64,000 nt of DNA from positions 49,656,782-49,720,781 of the forward strand of contig NC_134833.1 in NCBI RefSeq assembly GCF_004210375.1, given 5' to 3'. Positions 47,766 to 57,059 of this stretch are shown here, piece by piece. The position numbers and the translations under genes were made by a program. Every line of letters starts with the position of its first letter. Position 1 is the first letter of the stretch. The notes below the pieces were generated by a model that was not told where the DNA came from, did not search any database, and worked only from the letters and a program-made list of their open reading frames with translations. Origin of the DNA: Tachypleus tridentatus (taxonomy: Eukaryota > Arthropoda > Merostomata > Xiphosura > Limulidae).

Positions 47766-48146
47766 TGTCTCTTTATACAAAAAGAATTATAAATAAGAAA
47801 AGATATTTCTTTACAAATTCTGGAAGTACGCGATTTTGTGATAACGTAATTTCTAGAGAGTAATAATATTACGCATTTAAATTTTACAGTGTTAAAACAA
47901 AATAGTTGAACTTATCAGAACTCATACAAAAGTAAAAAAAAAAAATGAAACTTCATGACAACCGTATGTTGACATCTGTTATCTGTGAACAAAATGTTGA
48001 TTTACCTCTTGGTTTCTTACAAAACATCTGTAGATGGTCGTTTGACAAACGTGCTGGATGAAATAAATTATTTATATATTATACACTGTTACCAACCATA
48101 CCACATTTACACATATTTACAGTAATAAGAGTTCAAAGACAATGAA

Positions 48147-48545
48147 CTACGACGAACGTGTGGCCGTTTTGTTCCTAGCGGAATCACAGGTGGACATTTC
48201 ATCTTCCGAGTTGTATCCAGAGTCCTGTAGATGGAGCTTTCTTTTCAACATGTCTACTAATCGGGTGTGGAACTTATTAAGTGAGATATGTGATGCTGAA
48301 TTCGGTGTATGAACTTCGGAAGCATAGTTGGAATCACGTCGAGATTTACCCGTGCTAAAACTTTTATTGGCAACAACTCTTATCAGACGATCTTCCACTT
48401 CAATTTCATTAGAATTGGATAATTTAGGAGTGACTGGCATACTCCGCGAGTTCTTTTTGTGTTTTCTGGCCTTTTTAGGTAAAGGTTTTATCCTATTTGG
48501 ATAAATTTCAAATTCAGGCTTAATGACAGGCATCATAAAAGCCAT
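48147..48545 (-). CDS. Single-exon gene, 132-aa basic protein with a DSGYNS phosphodegron
   Basis: The start ATG has a strong context (gccATGGct). The product begins MAFMMPVIKPEFEIY and has a nuclear-localisation-like cluster at residues 20-31 (KPLPKKARKHKK). It has TP sites at 39-40 and 80-81 and a PKA-like RRDS at 69-72. A predicted amphipathic helix, ISLNKFHTRLVDMLKRKL, lies at 87-104. DSGYNS at 108-113, followed by acidic EDE, fits the DSGxxS site that beta-TrCP/Slimb recognises when both serines are phosphorylated. Composition is protein-like, not low-complexity AT reading, and the region upstream looks like a promoter. I cannot name the gene. The features suggest a short-lived, phosphorylation-controlled nuclear regulator; that function is inference. 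Confidence 0.75.
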   Translation of the reverse strand: MAFMMPVIKPEFEIYPNRIKPLPKKARKHKKNSRSMPVTPKLSNSNEIEVEDRLIRVVANKSFSTGKSRRDSNYASEVHTPNSASHISLNKFHTRLVDMLKRKLHLQDSGYNSEDEMSTCDSARNKTATRSS

Positions 48546-48675
48546 GGCTATAGTTCCAAATAACCTTCAGTAGTAGTTCGATAGAAACAAATAATCTGAT
48601 TTACTGAGCAGTAAGTTGTGTTACACTAATAACTCATAAGCACTTTGAACTGTGTTTGAAGTGAGAACTGGGGAT

Positions 48676-48800
48676 GTATCGTAGATATATATATATATTC
48701 CTGCAAGTCTCGACATCACGTGACGAGCCTCGGGAAACCAGCCAAGTGAGAGGCGCCAACCTGGAAAACCCTGTTTAGCTTTTACGTCATGGCTTGGCTG
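48676..48800 (-). promoter_or_regulatory. Promoter region of the 132-aa gene
   Basis: A TATA-like run lies at 48684-48697, about 140 bp upstream of the ATG. Upstream of it are a palindromic E-box CACGTG (48717-48722), an E2F-like ggcgcc with flanking aa (48752-48759) and a CRE/ATF-like ttacgtca (48782-48789). The block is clearly GC-richer than its surroundings. Motif matches are by eye; individual sites may be chance. Confidence 0.55.
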
Positions 48801-48849
48801 CCAAGTTAGGTTGTATCGAATAACAGCCTGTGCTTATTCACTCGAATGT

Positions 48850-49317
48850 GCTAAAGATGTTGTACTTGCTATAAATAAACCAATATTTTTTCGTATAACT
48901 ATTTTAAGGAAATATTGTTAATAATTCCTGGTTATCGTAGTGGTCAGCAGAAACAAATTAAGGACTGTTATGCTTAAACCACGTGGTCTATGATCTTTCC
49001 GCTTGCCTAACTTAACGTATCACAGAAGTTTATGAGATAAATTAAACTCAATAGCAATTGTTTTGCATATTTTTGTAAAGTTAAACTGACTATAGTTTGT
49101 AAACGCTTAGCTAGAAATTACAAATATAGAAAAAAAACGGATTTTCTTTACCTAACGAGATATTTGGCTCTGTTGTATTCACTCATAGATTTAAATACAT
49201 GTATATGTATTATCGTATCGATATATGTAGTTTTGTGGATTTTTTAAACTACTTTTAAGTATTTAAGTCACTGGCTGAATGTTTGTCTAAATGGTTGTTT
49301 TTACTATTACATTTTAT
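48850..49317. other. AT-rich DNA upstream of the promoter, nothing recognised
   Basis: No coding segment or repeat was seen between the promoter block and the next SINE. Confidence 0.35.
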
Positions 49318-49329
49318 CCCAAGTTAATG

Positions 49330-49602
49330 GCCCAGCATGGCCAGGTGGGTTAAGGCATTCGACTCGTAATCTGAGGGTCGCGGGTTCGAATCCCCGTCGC
49401 ACCAAACATTCTCGCCCTTTCAGCCGTGGGGGCGTTATAATGTGTGGTCAATCCCACTATTCATTGATAAAAGAGTAGCACAAGAGTTGGCGATGGGTGG
49501 TGATGACTAGCTGCCTTCCCTCTAGTCTTACACTGCTATATTAAGGACGACTAGCGCAGATAGCCCTCGAGCAGCTTTGCGCGAAATTCAAAATAAGCCA
49601 AA
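49330..49602 (+). mobile_element. tRNA-headed SINE (family 1), best-preserved copy, 11-bp target duplication
   Basis: It starts gcccagcatggccaggtggg, has a perfect B box ggttcgaatcc, and ends gcgcgaaattcaaaataagcc. The duplication cccaagttaat is exact at 49318-49328 and 49603-49613. Confidence 0.93.
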
Positions 49603-49614
49603 CCCAAGTTAATA

Positions 49615-50264
49615 TGGCATTTGTGACGTCACGTCAATTTATAAAAGTAAATGTTAAGCCTCACATGAGGTTACTATTTAATGCAAAAACGCCCCTGTCA
49701 AGCATTACAAGATTTCTAAATTAAAATATTAAGAACATAGCCTTAAGAGTATGTACATATATATGTGTGTGTGTGTGTAAAACATTATTTTAACACTTTA
49801 GTAAATATTAATATCAAAAGAAAAAACTGCATTAGAAACACCAAGTCCAAACCTATAGTAAAACAAATTAATTAAAAAAACTTTTAACAATTACAGGAAA
49901 GTAACTATAACAAAAATGCTGCATAAATTTAAAAATTACCATAGCGCAGGTTATAATGTGGATCTTACTTCCACAGTCTCTTTCAAAATCCAGGGCACTT
50001 CTTATATCCTACATTATAACCTGAACACTGGTATTCTTTATAATTTATGTAACGATTTTTTATATTATTGCACAGTACTTGTTAAGGCTTATTTTAATAA
50101 TTTAATAGATTACTGTGCAAAAGTGTTACGACAAAGTTCAAAATTAGACTACAAGCTCATCAGAAAGAACAATGGAAGATAAATCCAAGACGAAACATTA
50201 AAATATTATTGATATTCATATTTAATACAACAGGAACTCAGTGGAATTTCTTGACTTCAGCAAA
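49615..50264. other. AT-rich DNA with a (GT)n tract
   Basis: A tacatatatatgtgtgtg tract sits at about 49755-49778. The plus ORF at 49916-50182 (88 codons) has no recognisable motif and is probably chance. Confidence 0.35.
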
Positions 50265-50515
50265 CAATTAATATTTCGTGTGTCTTTGTTTTGATTTAAT
50301 AACTTTCAGACATTGTTGAAACATAATTAATCAAAGTGTTTGTGGTTTTAATAGACATGTCTCTAATACACTCCTATAAAGTTTCTTTAGAAGTACGTTT
50401 TGATTTGTTTCATTTTTGATATATCAAATCTCAGATATGCTCTGTTAGGGTGAGCTGAGGCTCTGTGGGAGTCATTGTATTATTTGAATGACTCCGGGAA
50501 CTTTGTGTGTCACAT
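50265..50515 (-). pseudogene. Tc1-like transposase C-terminal remnant
   Basis: On the minus strand, allowing frame changes, PQSL and LTEHI-stop-DLIYQK resemble the PQSPDLNPIEHLWD region. TNTLINYVSTMSESY followed by KTKT resembles the last block of Tc1 transposases. Several stops are present. It may belong to the same element as the N-terminal part at 51450-51905, with a retroelement between them. Confidence 0.45.
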
Positions 50516-50584
50516 GCGATAATTTGAAAGTAGATGGAACTGAAGCAGATAATAAAATTGTTTAACAAAATATTGGAGTTAAAA

Positions 50585-51430
50585 AATATGTTAAATAATT
50601 AGAAAAAAGCGAAGAACATCATGTTATATAACAATGGAGGTAAGCAAGGTATAAATAATTACCGTCCGGTAAGCCTATTATCTTATTTATATAAACCATT
50701 CATAAAGTCCTCAGCTGGGACAGCAGTAAGTCTACGGATTTACAACGCTAAAATGAGGAGTTCGATTCTTCTCGGTAGACACAGCAGATACTCCGATGTG
50801 GCTTTCCTGTAAGAAAATACACACGCTATTCACAAGAATGATATAAAAATATTGTAAAGAATTTTAGACGAACACCAACTAAGAGAACAAGCCTGCTTTA
50901 GGGAAAATGTTTTGGGATTTATAGATTATATAAAAGCATTTGATTCTGTAGAACACAGTGCAACATTAAATGCTTTAGCTACAATAGGACTCAATCTTGA
51001 AATTTTAAGAGATATATGTATATATATATATATATACACAAACACAACAGCAAAAATATATCTTGATAAAGAAGTTTCACCAGTGCTATAGAGATAAGGG
51101 TGAGACAGGGTGATCCAATATCTCTGAAACTCTTTATGCAACTTTGCAAGAAGTTTTCAGACAAACTGAATTAGAGAATAATGAAATCAATATAGACTGT
51201 GAGACATGAACAAATCTTAGTTTGGCAGATGATATAAGTCTCTTTGCAAATTCAATAAAAAAGATGGAAGCCATATTAAACAGATTGAAGGCCAGTAGTC
51301 AAACAATAACATTAAAAATAAATAGGAAGGAAGCAAATATGTAACTATATAATAGATGCAGTAAGGTTCATTCTAAGAATTAAATGGAAATAGATTGCAG
51401 CAAGGTATTTCGGTAATAAATTGACATTAA
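50585..51430 (+). pseudogene. RTE-like non-LTR retrotransposon, reverse transcriptase fragment
   Basis: Plus-strand readings give INNYRPVSLLSYLYK (RT block), then beyond an inserted SINE LDEHQLREQACFRENV and GFIDYIKAFDSVEHSATLNA with the first catalytic Asp region (domain A). Further on, LSLADDISLFANSIKKME is the xADD motif (LADD here) with the catalytic Asp pair, followed by LKINRKEANM. Stops, a (TA)n expansion near 51012-51038 and missing residues make it non-functional. Confidence 0.75.
50708..50827 (+). mobile_element. Val-type tRNA-headed SINE (family 2) inside the retrotransposon fragment
   Basis: It has the complete family layout from cagctgggacagcagtaagt through gatttacaacgctaaaatga to gatgtggctttcc and an (ac)n end. 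Flanks attcataaag and attcacaaga resemble a diverged 10-bp duplication. The RT reading resumes directly after it. Confidence 0.8.
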
Positions 51431-51449
51431 GAACAATAGAATGACAGCC

Positions 51450-51905
51450 TATAACAGGGAAAAAAATGTTTTTTTATGTTTTAGCAAATTCCAGTTTTTG
51501 ACAGTATTCGGATATCAAAGTAATTTTTTTTAACTGCTGCATGACCAAGTATTCCATTCTCGTTGAGGTTTCTTGATACTATAGACCTGGACTCTTTTTG
51601 TCATTTTGTAAATGGTTGTTTATTTCATGCTTGAGATCAGTGGCAGTTTTCCTTTTGTCCTGAAGGTTACATAAACGAAGATACCTAATATCAATATCAT
51701 TGAGTTTATGTGTTCTACCACTTCCTTTCCTATTTTCATATTTACCTGTCTCGGTCTCACGATCTAGTGTGTATTTCACATTGTTGGGGAAGCATTTAAA
51801 ATGTGCTGCAATTTGTCGAAAAGTCCAACCAACATCACGTAAAGTTTTTTATGCGAATTATCTATTCTATTGACAATTCTTGCGTTTCTGTGGTTATGGC
51901 ATGAC
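51450..51905 (-). pseudogene. Tc1-like transposase N-terminal (DNA-binding) remnant
   Basis: The minus strand reads DVGWTFRQIAAHFKC then VKYTLDRETETGKYENR, KGSGRTHKLNDIDIRYLRL and, after a frameshift, NGILGHAAVKKNYF. This is the order of a Tc1-type helix-turn-helix, GRPR-like linker (GSGRTHK) and second helix-turn-helix. It then stops where the RTE-like fragment begins. The catalytic part is absent here. Confidence 0.65.
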
Positions 51906-51909
51906 AACA

Positions 51910-54130
51910 CAACTTAATATAAAAAGGTTAAACAAGGATTGTTTTTTATCAAAGTTTGTTTGTGGAGTGCTACTAATTTGGTTTCTTCTAACATATACCA
52001 GTAACGTATACTAGCTCGTTGCTAGCTTCTTTCTATATAGTTAAGACACTTTATGAGGTACCATGACAGTTATTTCAGACAGTACATTCGATCAGCAGAA
52101 CCCTTATGGCATGCTCTTAGTACAAGTATATGGGAATTCTAAAGAATGATAAGTATTCTCACCTTGGCTCATTTAATTGTCAACAGAAATCAATGAAGCA
52201 GTATCATAGTGTTGATATCTACATCCTGTAAAGGCATGGAAGAATTAGCCTCACAAAATGGGAAGAATGACAAAATATCCTCTTGTCCTAATACTCTTCT
52301 ACGGTACTATATATATATTATATATACATTCAGAAGCAACGGAACAAAGGGTGCTATAGCACCCTCACTTCTACATAATTAATTTATATAGCAACAGTAA
52401 ATTATATTATTATATTAAGTTTCTTGAGGTATGCCTCAAGACTTCCTTAGACTGAGCTGCCTTTGATAACAAGGAACCTGCTTTTATGCATATTTAGTCA
52501 AGTATCATTCCCCCCCGGAACTTCTTTCTACATCACTGAATATTTATATAATGTTTAAATTGGACTAAAATACGTACTGGTAAGCACACAAATTTAAGGA
52601 AGGGGTAGACTGGTATTTGACCCAAGGTGAAAAAACTTCTCCTTTAGTTCTAGAGACACTAAAGGAAAACATATTTTGTTGTATTGAGAATATGGATTTT
52701 TACAGCAGTAGTATATACATATTTTCACCGATACGTCATTCATTCCTCTTTACCGATATGCATAATGGCGCATATTGCACCATATCTTTTATAAAATTTA
52801 TTTAAAACATATTTTATTAAATTTTTGTACCTTTTTTTTTCGGTCAGCTATATCTCACAACTAAAACTAATTAGCTTGTTTTAGTTCATTAAACATTACT
52901 CTTTTAGGGCGGTTAGCAATTTATACTAATTTATACTGTAACAATTCTGAGTAATTTTTCATTATTTAAAATTCAGAGACATGTAAATCATAGAAGTAAT
53001 TGAGAAGTATTTGTTCAATGATGAGCACATCATAGAACGTGCACCGTCTGATACGTGATCTACTTATTGACTGATATTTCAATGTCATCGCTTGAATCAT
53101 GTTAAATAATAAATACATAAATATATACAACATTAACATTTTATTTTTATTTTAGAAATGAAAGCGTTTGAAAATAATATAACAAATTAATATTAACGAT
53201 TCAATTATACTTTACATTTCATATCAAGAATCATAATTAACGTAATTTTTGGCATACATTTCAACCTATATGGTCTTAGTTTAGTGCTGTGCTCTACCTT
53301 TAGCATATGCGTCACTTCAACATAGGAAATACATATAAAATCCCATGTGGTCCTGTTAAAGCATCATAGAGAAACTGAGAAGGGCGAAAAATAACAGTGT
53401 ACCTATTTTCAAGTGGCATATCTCTTACCAAGGATGATACTTTTGTGAGTTGGTAATTTTTTCTTTCTTTGTTTCGTCAGAAAACTCAAGGCTACGAAAT
53501 ACGATCATGACGAATAGTCCTTTTTCAGATGACTTTATTTCTAGTTAGTTAGACGGTCAAAGGTTTAATCATACTCTGATTGTACTGATATGGTGCAAAG
53601 ATTATTTGGTATTCAGTCGCAGCTCTTAACTGTGGTCTCTATTAATTTAGAACTGGTTCAGCTTTGTGAACTTACAACTAAAACAAAAAATAAACATATG
53701 CAATACAATATTTTATAGTTGAATATTTCTAATCTTGACGAGTGATATCGGTGCCAGATTAAAAATAACATAACAAATAATAATATAACAAATCAACTGT
53801 AAAATCTTCACATCTTTACAATTTGCGATTTTAAGGAGAAAAAAATGTTAAAAATTATTCTGAGATAATTAATTATTTGAAATCATCCCTCAGTGCTACC
53901 AACTACCCTACTTTAAACTATACGTTTATCATGTGTATTTTAAAATTCAGTTACGATCCCACTTCTTATTTTTAACTAGTTAATATTAATACGACGAAAT
54001 TTTTTTTATTATTATACAATAAAATAATTAACTATAAAAATTATTTCTGTTGTATATATTTTATGAGTGAAAATAGTCTCATTTTAAATATTTATTGTGT
54101 ACTATTTAACTCCAGTTTTATTTCTTTAAT
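51910..54130. other. AT-rich intergenic DNA, no gene seen
   Basis: It holds a (TA)n tract near 52309-52330, a short C-run near 52510, and a plus ORF at 52617-52805 without motifs. Confidence 0.4.
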
Positions 54131-54142
54131 ACATTTATGTGA

Positions 54143-54265
54143 GCCCCCCGCTAGTACAGCGGTATGTCTCCGGATTTACAACGCTTAAAATCAGGGGTTC
54201 GATTACCCTCGGTGGGCTGAGCAGATAGCCCGATGTGGCTTTGCTATAAGAAAAAAAACTAACAA
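54143..54265 (+). mobile_element. Val-type tRNA-headed SINE (family 2), perfect 12-bp target duplication
   Basis: It starts ccccccgctagtacagcggt, has B box ggggttcgatt, then ggtgggctgagcagatagcc and gatgtggctttgc with an A-rich end. The duplication acatttatgtga is exact at 54131-54142 and 54266-54277. Confidence 0.92.
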
Positions 54266-54509
54266 ACATTTATGTGAAAACTTACGTAAGGTTCAGTACA
54301 TTATACTAAAATGGTATTGGAGCCTCACCATGTCGATACAGTCCATTTTGTGATATCTGATTATACTCTGCCTGACAGCCGCGCATCTTAAGAATAATTA
54401 TACAGAGCAATTTTCGTTACAAAAGTTTCCATCGCAAAGTTGTAATGTTTAAAGCACATTCCTCCTTCATGCGGCTTTCCATATTCAACATAATTTCAGT
54501 TCAACCTAC

Positions 54510-54736
54510 CGAATACACGAAAGCCCATTGATGACATGATATGGTAAAACATGAATACTCGTTTCGTTTTCTATCTGCATGAGATATCTGACAGTTAAAC
54601 TCATATGTCGTGGAAGCATTGGTGTAAACGTGACTTGTATCGGTTTTTCACATGGAGATACTTCTTGGTTATTGCATGTTAATACTGTTTGAAAAAAGTC
54701 AATGTCTTCTGCCACAGATCTTTTGTGTATTTTCAT
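54510..54736 (-). CDS. Candidate internal exon, 227 nt, possible ASH-like fold
   Basis: On the minus strand an acceptor (ttctgtaacag, AG at 54738-54737) opens directly into an ORF. It ends at a good donor (GTAGGT, 54509-54504). The frame reads MKIHKRSVAEDIDFFQTVLT, then PIQVTFTPMLPRHMSLTVRY and ENETSIHVLPYHVING. The alternating pattern with F-x-P and an E-N-E turn recalls ASH/MSP-type beta domains of ciliary and centrosomal proteins; this is a weak impression. Neighbouring exons were not found in the window. The plus ORF at 54702-54968 is treated as chance. Confidence 0.35.
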
Positions 54737-55348
54737 CTGTTACAGAATGCCGCTTTGTTTGTTACGAACTCCTTATTTGGATGGTTCGGGTGCTTCAAGT
54801 CGATTGAAATTTGTTTGTTTTCTAAGAGATATTCTAATCTTGGAAGCTCGAACTTCTCAATCTGAATACAACTTAATTATCTTAAGCAGGAAAGAAACGT
54901 TATCTACCTTAACCAGAAGGCAAAATCAATCAGTTTTAAGTGACATCACATTAGTAACGTATCGCTAAATATCGTGATAATGTAGTTTCGATACTTTCCG
55001 TTCCATTTAGGTTGTGGTTGTCATGGTACTTGCTGATTTGCGTATTCAAATCGAGTTATTGCAGCATATTAAACTCTCTATAAGTAGTAAATTTTGTTTA
55101 ATGTTACACATTCTTTGACATAGTATTACGTTAATGTTCCAGTGAACAAGGAACAATGTTACACACAGAAACAAGTCAACATTCCATTAATATTCATTTG
55201 AAATTCTTCCCATGTCATTTTTATCTTATTTCAACATCTGTGTTACATGATTTCTTTACTTTGTTTAACTGCTTCAACTGTGTACAAAACCATAATATGT
55301 TCATGGTGCCACAGAGTCGAGAACATTAATTAATTAGTTTGGCTGTGG

Positions 55349-55600
55349 TTGAATTTCGCGCAAGGCTACACGAGGTCTATCTGTGCTGGTCGTCCCTAAT
55401 TTAGCAGTGATAGATTAGAGAGACAGCATCCAGTACAAACTACCCACTGTCAACTCTTGGACTAGTCTTTAAAAACGAATACTGAGATTATCCATCACAT
55501 TATAACGCCTCTACGACTGAAAGAATGAGCATCTTTGTTCTGACACGAATCTTATCCCACGATCTGTAAACTGTAAGTTAAGGGCCATAACTAACAGACC
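55349..55600 (-). mobile_element. tRNA-headed SINE (family 1), diverged head
   Basis: Tail and body are clear on the minus strand (tagccttgcgcgaaatt at the end, cattataacgcctctacgac on the plus strand). The tRNA head is heavily mutated. Confidence 0.8.
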
Positions 55601-55819
55601 ATATGAGTTCTCACAACATTAGTAAAAGAGTTTTTACATTAACACTATAAATTTGTCTTTATCAGGGGTATTTCTGTATATTTTAATGCCTCTTTATTTA
55701 CACATTTCATTAATTATTTGTAACTGTTCTTTTACTTATATGTGTCTCATTCTTGTTCATGACATTATCGATTTATTTGGCTTTTTTATTCTTCTTTATT
55801 AAATTAATCATACACATTA

Positions 55820-55926
55820 GTTTGTTTATTTAGAATTAAGCCAAAGCTATGCAATGGGATATCTGCGCTCTGCCCACCACAGATATCGAAATCTGGTTTC
55901 TCGCGATGTGAGTCTGCAAACATATC
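55820..55926 (-). mobile_element. tRNA-headed SINE (family 3)
   Basis: The minus strand has agactcacatcgcgagaaac, B box gatttcgatatc, gtggtgggcagagcgcagat and a tail agctttggcttaattctaaa. The minus ORF at 55836-56021 is not supported as a gene. Confidence 0.65.
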
Positions 55927-56640
55927 ATTGTTTCAAATTTCAAAGTGGCGGCTAACGCAGGTAACGCGCGACTGCCTTTGTACGAAAATAAACAAATAAA
56001 TAATATGTGTAATTTTATCATACATCGACATGAATAATAAGCTGTTATTTCTGTAAATATAGATCAAACTGTTCAGTTGTTCATGTCAAATTCGCTCTGA
56101 ACGGAGATGATATATATATATTTTCTAAAATAAGATCCGACAAACATGCAGCCACGTGGAACGTCACACTACCAGATATTTTCATTCCATTGCAAGATGA
56201 AAACAGACAAAAGAGAAATATTTCTGAAACGTGGCCTTGTTCAACATAATGAAATACGTGAATAAGAGTCTTCGATCAGTTCTTAATTTCACAATAACGG
56301 CTTATATTTTCAGATTTATCGACAAAACCTGATGACGTATGTCCGGGCTAGGCTGAATTATTTCACTATATGAAAGACTCCTCAGTTGAAAAGGCTTCTT
56401 CCTACCAAGGCGTTTATTCCTTATTGAGATTTTCATGCTGAAGAACATGGTTGGACAAAGGACTTTATTTTCTTGGATGTAGTCGTGTATTTTTTATGCA
56501 TATTTCAAAGATTCAAACTGTTAAACCTACACGTATATAACGTAGCTCACATACAAGTTACTTATATAATTTTCCTCGATATGTATACTATAGACTCAAC
56601 AATTAAAATATTTTAAACATATATTAAAGAACAGTTTTCT

Positions 56641-56894
56641 GTTTCTTTTTTTTTAATTTAGCTCAAATCTACTCAAGGGTTATCTGCGCTAACCGTCCCT
56701 GATTTAGCAGTGTGAGGCTAGAAGGAAGGCAGCTAGTCATCACCACCCACAGCCAACTTTGTGCTAGGGATTTATCGTTACATTATAACGCCCCAACGGC
56801 TGAAAGGGTGAGCATGTTTGGTGCGACCAGGATTCGAACCCGCGACCCTTGGATTACGAGTCGAACGTCTTAACCCACCTGGCCATGCCTGGCC
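56641..56894 (-). mobile_element. tRNA-headed SINE (family 1), small internal deletion
   Basis: The head is ggccaggcatggccaggtgg and the B box gggttcgaatcc. About 25 bp around the ttgggctactctttt word is lost (gccaactttgtgctaggga). The tail ends gatttgagctaaatt and A-rich. Confidence 0.88.
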
Positions 56895-56961
56895 AGAAAC
56901 ACTGGACTAAATGCAAATAAGTTGTCTCAAGTATATAAAAATGTTTTACATGTCCAACTCA

Positions 56962-57052
56962 AACTTTACAACGCTAAAATTAGGGGTTTGATTCCACTCG
57001 GTAGACTCAGCAGATAGCCAAGTGGGGCTTTGCTTTAAGAAAACACACACAC
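56962..57052 (+). mobile_element. Val-type tRNA-headed SINE (family 2), 5' truncated
   Basis: It begins inside the anticodon arm (ctttacaacgctaaaattag), has B box gtttgattcc, and ends with tggggctttgc and an (ac)n tail. Confidence 0.8.
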
Positions 57053-57059
57053 TCAACTG

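Noticed and set aside
49330-49405. tRNA gene
   Set aside because: A and B boxes are present, but the sequence continues into the family 1 SINE body, has target duplications, and recurs many times. It is a SINE head, not a functional tRNA gene.
49916-50182. 88-codon plus ORF
   Set aside because: It lies in AT-rich DNA, with no motif, no splice or promoter context, and composition like its surroundings.
50926-51141. 71-codon minus ORF
   Set aside because: It is antisense to the reverse transcriptase fragment and includes the (TA)n tract.
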